From assembly GCF_006517235.1 (NCBI RefSeq), contig NZ_CP041188.1:4739564-4803563 (forward strand): 64,000 bases of DNA, written 5' to 3'. Position 1 is the stretch's first letter; every line of letters begins with the position of its first letter. Shown piece by piece: positions 46,158-54,416 of the stretch. This DNA comes from Pseudarthrobacter sp. NIBRBAC000502772 (GTDB lineage Bacteria > Actinomycetota > Actinomycetes > Actinomycetales > Micrococcaceae). A program made the position numbers and the translations under genes. The notes beneath the pieces were generated by a model, which was not told the DNA's origin, made no database searches, and worked only from the letters and a program-made list of their open reading frames with translations.

Positions 46158-47375
46158 ATGAACGATCCATCAGTTACAGCCGGGGCCATGCAGGCGGTGT
46201 CGGACCGCGCAACGCGGCTGGCATCCATCCCGTCCTTCCAGAGGATTGACGCCTTCCTCAACGAATCCGACTACGCCCGCCGCCACCTCATGCCGGGCGC
46301 CTGTGACTTCACGCTCGGCAACCCGCACCAGATGCCGGCGGACCGCTACGTCCGTGCACTGCGGGACGCCCTGACTCCGCAGACTGATCAGTGGTTCGCC
46401 TACCAGACCAACGGCGAGGCCGCCCGGAAGGCGGCCGCGGAATCCCTGCAGCGGCTGCTGGCCGTGCCGTTCCGGCCGGAGGACATCTACCTCACCACCG
46501 GGGGATTCGCCGCCATAGCGCTGGCCCTGAAGACCGTGGCTGATCCCGGCGACGAAGTCATCTACAGCCTGCCGCCATGGTTCCTGTATGAGCCGCTGGT
46601 GCTCGAAGCGGGACTCGTGCCGGTGAAGGTGAAAATCAACACCATGACCTTCGACCTGGATCTCGGCGCCATCGAGGCGGCCATTTCGCAGCGCACCCGG
46701 GTGGTCATCGTCAATTCGCCAAATAATCCCACGGGACGGATCTACCCGGCTGAGCTGCTGCGCCGGCTGGCGGATCTGCTGGACGCGGCCTCGGCCAGGA
46801 TCGGGCGCCGGATCTATCTCGTCTCGGATGAGCCCTACAACCGGATTGTGTTCGACGGCCTGCGCTTCCACAGTCCGGTGGAGTTCTATCCTTACACGCT
46901 GCTGGCCTACTCATACGGCAAGACCCATCTCTCTCCTGGCGAGCGGGTGGGTTACCTGGCGCTGCCACCCACCATGCCCGGCCGGGATGAGATCCGACCG
47001 GCCATCACCGGCCTGCAGGTGGCCATGGGCTGGGTGTACCCGAACGGCCTGCTGCAGCATGCACTTCCTGAGCTGGAGAAGTTCTCCATCGACATCGGCC
47101 AGCTGCAGCGCCGCCGGGACCGCCTGGCCGATGCGCTTGGCAGCATGGGCTACCGGGTCCGGCGGCCGGAGGGAACGTTCTACCTCTACATCCCGACGCC
47201 GATTCCAGACGACGAGGCATTCACCGCATCGCTCGCCCGCCGGGATGTCTTCGTGTTGCCGGGCCAGCTGTTCGAGACCCCGGGCTTCTTCCGGATGTCC
47301 CTCACCGCAAACGAGGACATGATCGAACGCAGCCTGCCCGCCTTCGAAGAGGCCATGAAGCAAAGCCGCCCGTGA
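46158..47375 (+). CDS. PLP-dependent aminotransferase, class I/II
   Basis: A 405-aa fold-type I aminotransferase. Cofactor contacts include VIVNSPNNPTGR, SDEPYNRIVFDG and the Schiff-base Lys in YSYGKTHLSPGERVGY; the substrate-carboxylate Arg lies in ETPGFFRMSLTA. It is close to aspartate/aromatic aminotransferases; the exact pair of amino and keto acids cannot be read. The frame opens 29 codons earlier without similarity; the chosen ATG (MNDPSVTAGAMQAV) has AGGGG upstream. It is convergent with hutF. Confidence 0.88.
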   Translation: MNDPSVTAGAMQAVSDRATRLASIPSFQRIDAFLNESDYARRHLMPGACDFTLGNPHQMPADRYVRALRDALTPQTDQWFAYQTNGEAARKAAAESLQRLLAVPFRPEDIYLTTGGFAAIALALKTVADPGDEVIYSLPPWFLYEPLVLEAGLVPVKVKINTMTFDLDLGAIEAAISQRTRVVIVNSPNNPTGRIYPAELLRRLADLLDAASARIGRRIYLVSDEPYNRIVFDGLRFHSPVEFYPYTLLAYSYGKTHLSPGERVGYLALPPTMPGRDEIRPAITGLQVAMGWVYPNGLLQHALPELEKFSIDIGQLQRRRDRLADALGSMGYRVRRPEGTFYLYIPTPIPDDEAFTASLARRDVFVLPGQLFETPGFFRMSLTANEDMIERSLPAFEEAMKQSRP

Positions 47376-47430
47376 TTCTGTCCAGATAGCCTCCGCGCTC
47401 CAGGCCTGGTCCTTCGTTTCGCTGTCCCCC

Positions 47431-48777
47431 TCAGGAAAAGTTCTTCAGGGCAGCCGTCAGCAGGCTCCCCGCCGCTCCCAGGCGGTGATGCACGCCGTCG
47501 GACGCCACCAATTCCCCGTTGATGACCACCGACGTGACGTCGGCGGCCGTGGCGCTCAACGGGAGCTGCTGCGGCTTCGATCCCGCGGTCCGTGCCGAGC
47601 CGGCGGCCACAGCCACCAGATCGCAGACAGCACCAACCCGCAAGGCTTCCGGTGCCACCGGCGTGGCCATGGAGCGGGCTGCCCCCTCCGTGGCGGCGTG
47701 GAGCAGCTCCTCCGGCGAGAACCGGCCGCGCTCCCCGGAGCCGAGTCGTTCCCCGTACTCCAGGGCCCGCATCTCGATCCAGGGGTCGATCACGGCATGC
47801 TGGTCAGTCCCCAGCGCAATGGAGGCGCCGGCGTCGGACAGCTCCCGGGCGGGCCCAATGCCGTCGGCCAGGTCCGCCTCGGTGGTGGGACAAATGACCG
47901 CTGTTGCCCCGGCGTTTCCGAGCAAGTCGATGTCTTCAGCCGTCAAGTGGGTGCAGTGGACTGCAGACAGGCGCGGGCTCAGCAGGCCGTGCCGGGCCAG
48001 GAGTCCTGTAGGCGTGAGCCCGTGCGCTGCCAGGCACGCCGCGTTCTCGGCGGGCTGCTCGCTCAGGTGGATGTGTAGCGGCAGGTCGTGCGGCAGCTGT
48101 TCGGCCACCACGGCCAGGTCCGCCTCCGGTACCCCGCGGACGGAGTGCAGCGCCGCCCCCACACCGACCATGCCCGGCGGGAAGGTCCCTGCGATGTGGG
48201 TCCGAAGGGAAGCCAGCCGGTCCAGCCACGCATGCACGTCAGCGTCACCGAACCTGGCCTGCTCAGGGCTCAGCGGCATGCCAATGCCGCCGGCCAGGTA
48301 CAGGGTATCCAGGAGCGTCAGCCGGATCCCGGCGGCAGCAGCAGCCCTGGCCAGGGCAAGCTCCATGGCATGCGGTTCCGCGTACGGCTTGCCGCCGGGC
48401 TGGTGGTGAACGTAATGGAACTCGGCCACGCTGCTGAAGCCGGCCACCACCATCTCCGTGAAGACCGCCGTCGCGAGCTGCTCGTAGGCTTCGGGCGTCA
48501 GCTCCGCTGCGCTGCGGTACATGTGCTCCCGCCAGACCCAGAAGTCGCCGCGGTTGTGGTGCGTGCGGCCGCGCAGGATCCGGTGGAACGCGTGCGAGTG
48601 GGCGTTGGCCGCCGCGGGGAAAACTACGCCGGGAAGGAGATGCGCGCCGGGCGAGGCGTCTACGGACGGGGTGATGCGGGTGATCCGACCGGCCTCGGCC
48701 TCGATCTCCACCCGTTCGGCGACTGTGGGACCTGTAGCGCCGTCGACCATTGCCTGCTCGCACCAGTACCGCTTCAC
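47431..48777 (-). CDS. hutF: Formimidoylglutamate deiminase
   Basis: Converts N-formimino-L-glutamate to N-formyl-L-glutamate and ammonia in the five-step histidine pathway. The 448-aa amidohydrolase has the metal ligands in NAHSHAFHRILRGR, LHIHLSEQPAEN and ALGTDQHAVIDPW, and the HutF-typical RTHHNRGDFWVWREHMY. It overlaps the upstream M20 amidohydrolase by ATGA. With HutF present, the cell should use an N-formylglutamate hydrolase rather than a formiminoglutamase. Confidence 0.94.
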   Translation of the reverse strand: MKRYWCEQAMVDGATGPTVAERVEIEAEAGRITRITPSVDASPGAHLLPGVVFPAAANAHSHAFHRILRGRTHHNRGDFWVWREHMYRSAAELTPEAYEQLATAVFTEMVVAGFSSVAEFHYVHHQPGGKPYAEPHAMELALARAAAAAGIRLTLLDTLYLAGGIGMPLSPEQARFGDADVHAWLDRLASLRTHIAGTFPPGMVGVGAALHSVRGVPEADLAVVAEQLPHDLPLHIHLSEQPAENAACLAAHGLTPTGLLARHGLLSPRLSAVHCTHLTAEDIDLLGNAGATAVICPTTEADLADGIGPARELSDAGASIALGTDQHAVIDPWIEMRALEYGERLGSGERGRFSPEELLHAATEGAARSMATPVAPEALRVGAVCDLVAVAAGSARTAGSKPQQLPLSATAADVTSVVINGELVASDGVHHRLGAAGSLLTAALKNFS

Positions 48778-49973
48778 AGCAGGCCTGCCAGGACGTCCGC
48801 GAGGGCGGCAGCGCCCACGCCGGCGTCCTCGTCCGTGACGTGCTCCTCCGGGGAATGCGAAATTCCGCTGGGGTTCCGGACGAAAAGCATGGCGGACGGC
48901 ACAAACCCGGCCAGCACACCGGCATCATGACCTGCCCCGGTGGCCAGCAGGGGCGCGTCCGGCAGCATCCCGCTGATGCTTCGGGTCAGGCCCGGATCAA
49001 AATGCACCGTCCCGCTGTAGGACTCCTCGGTCAGGGTCACGGTGCAGCCTTCCTCCGCTGACACCCGCTGGGCCCTCCCATGGATGGCTTCGATCAGCCT
49101 GGCCGTGACGGCATCGTCCGGGTGGCGCGCATCCAGCCACATGTCCACCCGGGAGGCGATGACGTTGGTGCCGCCCGGCACCGGGATTAGGCGCCCCACG
49201 GTGGCGCGTGCATCGGGTTGGCGGGCGGCGGCCTGCCGGATGGCCACGATGATCTGGGCGGCCGCCACCATCGGATCCGCCCGGTCTGCCATCAGGGTGG
49301 TCCCGGCGTGGTTGCCCTGGCCGCTGATGCTCAGCTTCCAGCGGCCGTGGCCCAGGATGGAACTGCCGACGGCAATGGCCGGGCCGTCCGCGCCGAGGCC
49401 CTTGCCCTGCTCCACATGCAGTTCAACGAAGTCACCGATCCGTGCCAGCGCGTGCGGATCCGGCCCGATGTGGCGCGGGTCCAGGCCATTGGCCCGGGCG
49501 ACGTCGGCGAACGTGTTGCCGTCGCCGTCGCGCAAGTTCCGCGCCTTGTCCACGTCGATGGCTCCGGTCAGGAGGCGGGATCCGAGGCAGGCAACTCCAA
49601 AGCGGGAACCCTCCTCTTCCGGGAAGGCGGTAATGGCCAGGGAGCGGCGCGGCTGGACGCCCCGGGCCTTGAGGAGATCGACGGCGGCCAGCGCGGACGC
49701 GACCCCCAGGGGACCGTCGAAGGCGCCGCCGCCGGGGACGGAGTCAAGGTGGCTGCCGGTCACCAGGGCACCATCCTGGGGCTTGCCCCACCACGCCCAG
49801 ATGATGCCGTTCCGGTCGGTCTCGACGTCCAGGCCACGCTGCGTTGCCTGCTCGATGAACCAGGACCTCAGGTCGAGTTCTGCCGTCGAGTAGACGGCCC
49901 GGGAATAGCCTCCGCGGACCGCATCGCGGCCCACGTCCTTGATGGAATCGAGGAGTTGGTTGACGGTTTCCAC
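48774..49973 (-). CDS. M20-family amidohydrolase (allantoate/N-carbamoyl amino acid type) of the hut locus
   Basis: A 399-aa binuclear-metal hydrolase. Ligand motifs: TGSHLDSVPGGGAFDG, FPEEEGSRFG, VELHVEQGKGL, and GAGHDAGVLA; the lid helix has GNHAGTT. By family it would be called allantoate amidohydrolase, but no other purine gene is near. Lying before hutF, it may instead hydrolyse N-formylglutamate (the HutG step), an inference from context. The frame opens 44 codons earlier; GTG giving METVNQLLDSI is preferred because GGAGG lies 5 nt before it. Confidence 0.85.
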   Translation of the reverse strand: METVNQLLDSIKDVGRDAVRGGYSRAVYSTAELDLRSWFIEQATQRGLDVETDRNGIIWAWWGKPQDGALVTGSHLDSVPGGGAFDGPLGVASALAAVDLLKARGVQPRRSLAITAFPEEEGSRFGVACLGSRLLTGAIDVDKARNLRDGDGNTFADVARANGLDPRHIGPDPHALARIGDFVELHVEQGKGLGADGPAIAVGSSILGHGRWKLSISGQGNHAGTTLMADRADPMVAAAQIIVAIRQAAARQPDARATVGRLIPVPGGTNVIASRVDMWLDARHPDDAVTARLIEAIHGRAQRVSAEEGCTVTLTEESYSGTVHFDPGLTRSISGMLPDAPLLATGAGHDAGVLAGFVPSAMLFVRNPSGISHSPEEHVTDEDAGVGAAALADVLAGLL

Positions 49974-49996
49974 ATGAACCTCCGATTGGTACGAAC

Positions 49997-50014
49997 TGCC
50001 ACCAAGTAAAAGCC
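49997..50014 (-). promoter_or_regulatory. Inverted regulatory element, left copy
   Basis: On the minus strand reads GGCTTTTACTTGGTGGCA, 24 bp before the GTG of the M20 amidohydrolase. The same motif with two changes lies in opposite orientation near the divergent IclR gene. Confidence 0.55.
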
Positions 50015-50173
50015 ACTTTCCACTCCATGGCAAGGCCTGGGGACAAGTGCCCGTGACAGTTAACGAGCCTGCAACGCGCCGGAAACAGGACTGTTGCACT
50101 GGCAACGATCAACCCGGATTTTGTGAAGAACGAGTGAAATGTAGGCGCCACCTATTGTCATCGAGTGAAAGTT

Positions 50174-50191
50174 GGTTTTTACTTAGTGGCA
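50174..50191 (+). promoter_or_regulatory. Inverted regulatory element, right copy
   Basis: GGTTTTTACTTAGTGGCA, 16 of 18 bases like the left copy, 41 bp before the IclR start. Each copy points toward its own gene, as expected for a regulator serving both divergent promoters. Confidence 0.55.
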
Positions 50192-50231
50192 AGACATTAG
50201 TGATTCACACCACTCGAAAGCGGGTCAACCA

Positions 50232-50918
50232 GTGGCTGCAGATTCTTCAACCCGGACGGTGGAACGGGCCCTGGCGCTGCTGAGTGCCGTCTGCACAGAC
50301 GGTGCCATCAGCCTCAGCGACGCGGCCCGGCTGGTTGATCTGTCCGCCAGCACGGCCCTGCGTCTGCTCCGGACGCTGGAGGCCAGCGGGTTCGTATCAC
50401 GGGATCCGGGCGGGAACTTCAGGCCCGGCGCCAGCGTCATCCAGCTGGGGGCACTGGCCCTGGGCCACGAATCCCTGGTCTCCCTCTGCACCCCGGCCAT
50501 GAAGGAACTCGTCGCAAAAACCGGTGAGTCCTGCTACCTCAGCATTCCCGGCACTGGCGACACCGGAATCTACATAGCAATCGTTGAAGGAACCCACTCG
50601 ATCCGGCATGCCAGCTGGGTCGGCAGAAGCATCCCGCTGGAGGGATCGGCCGCAGGCAAAGTCCTCACCGGCGGCGAGTCCGAACGCGGCTTCGCGGTCA
50701 TGCGCAGCGGCGTTGAAGATGACGTGACGGCGGTTGCCGCCCCCGTCATCATGGGCGGCCGGACCGTGGCCGCCCTGAGCATCGTGGCACCCAGCTACAG
50801 GCTGAACGAGCTGAAGGCAACGAAGATCGGCGAGGACCTGGCGAGGGTGGCCAAAACCATTCTCACCACGCCCTCCGAAAACCATGAAAAGCCCCTGGAA
50901 AGCATGGATACAAAATGA
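50232..50918 (+). CDS. IclR-family regulator of the hut locus
   Basis: A 228-aa regulator: N-terminal winged helix (about 5-70, RTVERALALLSAVCTDG, LVDLSASTALRLLRTLEASG) and C-terminal effector domain with a Cys in KTGESCYLSIPG and the family IPLEGSAAGKVL. GTG start without a strong ribosome site. It overlaps the ABC ATPase gene by ATGA and is thus co-transcribed with the transporter and hutU, suggesting it senses histidine or urocanate and acts on the divergent promoters. Confidence 0.88.
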   Translation: MAADSSTRTVERALALLSAVCTDGAISLSDAARLVDLSASTALRLLRTLEASGFVSRDPGGNFRPGASVIQLGALALGHESLVSLCTPAMKELVAKTGESCYLSIPGTGDTGIYIAIVEGTHSIRHASWVGRSIPLEGSAAGKVLTGGESERGFAVMRSGVEDDVTAVAAPVIMGGRTVAALSIVAPSYRLNELKATKIGEDLARVAKTILTTPSENHEKPLESMDTK

Positions 50919-52021
50919 TCAGGTTTGAAAGTGTTACCAAGACCTACCCGGACGGGACAGTGGCCGTGGATGGGCTGGACCTCGAAGCCCCCACCGGCAA
51001 GCTGACCATCCTTGTGGGCCCGTCAGGCTGCGGCAAGACCACCTCGCTCCGGATGATCAACCGCCTCATCGAGCCCACCGCCGGAACCATTTACCTTGAT
51101 GACCAGCCCACCTCCGGGATGGACGCAGCATTGCTCCGCCGCAGGATCGGCTACGTGATCCAGCACGCCGGGCTCTTCCCGCACCGCACTATTGTGGACA
51201 ACGTGGCCACCATGCCGCTACTCCTGGGCGAGAGCCGGCAGAAAGCCCGCATGAAGGCCCTTGAGCTCATGGAGCGCGTTGGCCTTCCGGCGAACTTCGC
51301 CAAGCGCTACCCCTGGCAGCTCTCGGGCGGCCAGCAGCAGCGTGTTGGCGTGGCCCGCGCCTTGGCATCGGACCCCGCATTCATGCTCATGGACGAACCC
51401 TTCAGCGCCGTGGACCCCGTGGTCCGCGCGCAGCTCCAGGACGAATTCCTCCGCCTGCAGCGTGAAATCGGCAAGACCATCATCATGGTTACCCACGACA
51501 TCGACGAAGCCCTCAAGCTGGGGGACCAGGTGGCCGTGATGCGCGTCGGCGGGAAGCTCGCCCAGATGGCCACGCCGTCGGAGCTGCTTACCTCCCCGGC
51601 CGACGAGTTTGTGGCCGACTTCGTGGGACGCGACCGGGGCTACCGTTCCCTCGGCTTCACCAGCGCGGCCGGAACCGTGACGGTGAGCGAAGAGGCTGTG
51701 GTCCAGCTCGGAGACTCCGCCGCGGAGGCACACGCCAAGGCCACCGGCGCGTGGGTCTTGGTGGTCGACGGCGGACGGAAGCCACTTGGCTGGGCACAGA
51801 CCGAGCTGATCGTCGGCGAGCTCAAGCGGGAGCATCTGAACCTCAGCGGCACGTCTGCGACATCGGCCGGCACTATGCGCCAGTTGCTGGACGCAGCACT
51901 GTCCTCCCCCAGCCGGCGCGGCGTCGTCGTCAATGACACCGGTGAGCTCATCGGCACGGTCACTGCGTCCGACATCGTCAAGGCCATCGAAGCCGAACCG
52001 CACCTGGAGACGGCCCGATGA
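50915..52021 (+). CDS. OpuC/ProV-type ABC transporter ATPase with CBS tail
   Basis: A 368-aa ATPase of the quaternary-amine/osmoprotectant family: Walker A GPSGCGKTTS, signature LSGGQQQR, Walker B FMLMDEPFSAVDP, and a His in VTHDIDEAL. Residues ~250-360 form a CBS-like pair (GTMRQLLDAALSS, GELIGTVTASDIV) seen in OpuCA-type ATPases. In this locus the load is probably histidine or a histidine-derived compound, not an osmolyte. Confidence 0.88.
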   Translation: MIRFESVTKTYPDGTVAVDGLDLEAPTGKLTILVGPSGCGKTTSLRMINRLIEPTAGTIYLDDQPTSGMDAALLRRRIGYVIQHAGLFPHRTIVDNVATMPLLLGESRQKARMKALELMERVGLPANFAKRYPWQLSGGQQQRVGVARALASDPAFMLMDEPFSAVDPVVRAQLQDEFLRLQREIGKTIIMVTHDIDEALKLGDQVAVMRVGGKLAQMATPSELLTSPADEFVADFVGRDRGYRSLGFTSAAGTVTVSEEAVVQLGDSAAEAHAKATGAWVLVVDGGRKPLGWAQTELIVGELKREHLNLSGTSATSAGTMRQLLDAALSSPSRRGVVVNDTGELIGTVTASDIVKAIEAEPHLETAR

Positions 52022-52668
52022 ACGTTGAATGGCTGGGCCGCCAGTTCGACAATATTGTGTTCCTGCTCGGCTGGCATGTCCTGCTAGCCGTCACCCCACT
52101 GATCCTCGGCCTGCTGATTGCCCTGCCCTTGGGCTGGTGGGCACACCGCAGCCGCCGGATCTACCCCCTCTTGGTGGGCATCGCGGGCCTGCTGTACACC
52201 GTGCCCTCGCTGGCATTGTTCGTGCTGCTGCCGCTGGTGCTGGGCACCAAGATCCTGGACCCCCTCAACATCGTGGCCGCGCTGACCATCTACACTGTGG
52301 CGCTGCTGGTCCGCGTGGTTGCCGATGCCCTGGATTCCGTTCCTGAGGACACCGCCCAGGCGGCGAAGGCCATGGGCTACCGCGGCTACCAGAGCCTCCT
52401 CAAAGTTGAACTTCCCGTCGGCGTTCCGGTGATCTGCGCCGGTCTCCGCGTCGCAGCGGTCTCCAACGTCAGCCTGGTGTCAGTGGCCGCGCTGCTGGGT
52501 ATCCCCCAGCTCGGTTCGCTCTTCACCCAAGGCTTCCAACTGCGGTTCTTCACCCCGATCATCGCCGGCATCATCCTCTGCGTGGTCCTGGCCATGATCC
52601 TTGACGGCCTGATCATCCTCCTCAACCGGTGGCTGACACCGTGGACCCCCAAGGTGGTGGCATCATGA
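52018..52668 (+). CDS. OpuC-type ABC transporter permease 1
   Basis: A 216-aa permease with about six membrane segments and the docking loop (DTAQAAKAMGYRGYQSLLKV). It starts inside the ATPase stop (ATGA) and its own stop overlaps the next permease. Two-permease OpuC architecture is thus complete. Confidence 0.88.
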   Translation: MNVEWLGRQFDNIVFLLGWHVLLAVTPLILGLLIALPLGWWAHRSRRIYPLLVGIAGLLYTVPSLALFVLLPLVLGTKILDPLNIVAALTIYTVALLVRVVADALDSVPEDTAQAAKAMGYRGYQSLLKVELPVGVPVICAGLRVAAVSNVSLVSVAALLGIPQLGSLFTQGFQLRFFTPIIAGIILCVVLAMILDGLIILLNRWLTPWTPKVVAS

Positions 52669-53381
52669 ACTACTTGTTCGACCCCAGTCACTGGACCGGT
52701 GCCGACGGCATCCCGAACCTGATCGGCGAGCACCTCGTCTACTCGCTCATCGCCCTCGCCATCGCGGCCGTCATCGCAGTTCCGCTCGGCGTCTACATCG
52801 GTGTCACCGGCAAGGGCGTCTTCATGATCGCCGGACTGGCCAATGCCCTCCGCGCCCTACCCAGCGTGGGACTGCTGATCCTGCTCGTGCTGCTGATCTC
52901 ACCGGCCTTCCCGTCCAAGATGGGCTACATCCTGCCGAGCCTCATCGTCCTGGTGCTGCTCGCGGTGCCGCCCATCCTGACCAACACCTATGCCGGCATC
53001 CGCGCAGTGGATGCGGCCGCCGTCGACGCTGCCAAGGGCATGGGCTTCCGCACCATGAAGATCCTCACGGATGTTCAGCTCCCCTGCTCGCTCCCGCTGG
53101 TACTGTCCGGCGTCCGGAGCGCATTGCTGCAGATCATCTCGACGGCGACCATCGCGGCCTACATTTCGCTCGGTGGACTCGGCCGCCTGCTGATCGACGG
53201 CAAGGCCCAGAACGACTACAACCAGATGGTCGCCGGCGCCGTGCTGGTGGCCCTCATGGCCCTGGTCTTTGACCAGGTGCTCGCCTTCATCACGCGCCGG
53301 ATCGTCTCACCAGGACTGACCCGGCGCACCGTCAAATCGGCCGCAGCGGCCGACACCGTGCAAATCCCCGCCACGGTCTGA
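52665..53381 (+). CDS. OpuC-type ABC transporter permease 2
   Basis: A 238-aa permease partner with segments matching permease 1 and the docking loop AVDAAAVDAAKGMGFRTMKI. The ATG overlapping the previous stop is preferred over an ATG 12 codons upstream that lies in the neighbour's coding end. It forms the membrane channel with permease 1. Confidence 0.88.
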   Translation: MNYLFDPSHWTGADGIPNLIGEHLVYSLIALAIAAVIAVPLGVYIGVTGKGVFMIAGLANALRALPSVGLLILLVLLISPAFPSKMGYILPSLIVLVLLAVPPILTNTYAGIRAVDAAAVDAAKGMGFRTMKILTDVQLPCSLPLVLSGVRSALLQIISTATIAAYISLGGLGRLLIDGKAQNDYNQMVAGAVLVALMALVFDQVLAFITRRIVSPGLTRRTVKSAAAADTVQIPATV

Positions 53382-53483
53382 ACCACCACCCCACGCAACA
53401 TCCCCAACCGCCGTCCGGCAACACGACCCACCCCAGCCTGGCCACTGCATTCCTTGAGCCAGCCTCCCCCAGAGAGCATTGAC

Positions 53484-54389
53484 ATGAAAAAGTACCTGAC
53501 CGGCATCACCCTCGCGGCTGCTGCCGCCCTTGCCCTGACCGCCTGCGGCGGGGATCCCATGAGCAACTCCAACACCCAGGCAGGCTCAAGCGACAGCATC
53601 ATTGTGGGCTCCGCGGACTTCCCGGAAAGCCAGCTCATCGCCAAGATCTACGCCGAGGCGCTCAAGTCCAAGGGCGTCCAGGTGACCGAAAAGCCCAGTA
53701 TCGGCAGCCGCGAAGTCACCATCCCGGCCCTCAAGGACGGATCCATCGACCTCATGCCCGAATACGGCGGAGCCCTCCTGCAGTACCTCGATTCCGCGAC
53801 CAAGGCAGTGTCCTCCGAAGAGGTCGCCAAGGAACTGGCCACCAAGGTCCCCTCCGGGCTGACCATGCTGGCGGCGTCCGAAGCCGAAGACAAGGACGTC
53901 CTGTCGGTCAAGAAGGAAACGGCCGACAAGTACAACCTGAAGTCCATCAGCGATCTGCAGCCCGTGGCCAAAGAGCTCGTCCTGGGCGGTCCGCCGGAGT
54001 GGAAAACCCGCCTGAACGGTGTGGCCGGCCTCAAGTCGGTCTACAACCTGGAGTTCAAGGAGTTCTCAGCGCTCGACGCCGGCGGTCCCCTGACGCTGAA
54101 CGCGCTTCTTTCCGGGCAGGTTCAGGTTGCCGACCTCTTCAGCACCGATCCCGCACTGGCCGCCAACAACCTGGTTGCCCTCGAGGACGACAAGAACCTC
54201 TTCCTGTCAGAGAACATCGTCCCGGTCATCAACGAAAAGAAGTCCACGGCCACCGTCAAGGAGGTCCTGGACAAGGTCTCGGCCGCGCTCACCACGGAAG
54301 ACCTCATCGAGATGAATGGCCGCGTGGCGAAGTTCGAGGACATCGGCGAGATCGCCAAGGACTGGCTCAAGTCCAAGAACCTGGCCTAG
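53484..54389 (+). CDS. OpuCC/OsmF-type substrate-binding lipoprotein
   Basis: A 301-aa solute-binding protein, lipobox LALTAC (C21). The fold fits the quaternary-amine-binding family (GSADFPESQLIAKIYAEAL, SREVTIPALKDGSIDLMPEY, ADLFSTDPALAANNLVALED). Ligands in that family are trapped by an aromatic box; which aromatics do so here cannot be judged by eye. It is separated by 28 bp from hutU, so histidine-pathway expression is likely. The chosen ATG (MKKYLTG) gives a normal lipoprotein signal; an ATG ten codons earlier does not. Confidence 0.88.
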   Translation: MKKYLTGITLAAAAALALTACGGDPMSNSNTQAGSSDSIIVGSADFPESQLIAKIYAEALKSKGVQVTEKPSIGSREVTIPALKDGSIDLMPEYGGALLQYLDSATKAVSSEEVAKELATKVPSGLTMLAASEAEDKDVLSVKKETADKYNLKSISDLQPVAKELVLGGPPEWKTRLNGVAGLKSVYNLEFKEFSALDAGGPLTLNALLSGQVQVADLFSTDPALAANNLVALEDDKNLFLSENIVPVINEKKSTATVKEVLDKVSAALTTEDLIEMNGRVAKFEDIGEIAKDWLKSKNLA

Positions 54390-54416
54390 GCCGCGCAGGA
54401 TATTAGGAGAAATACA

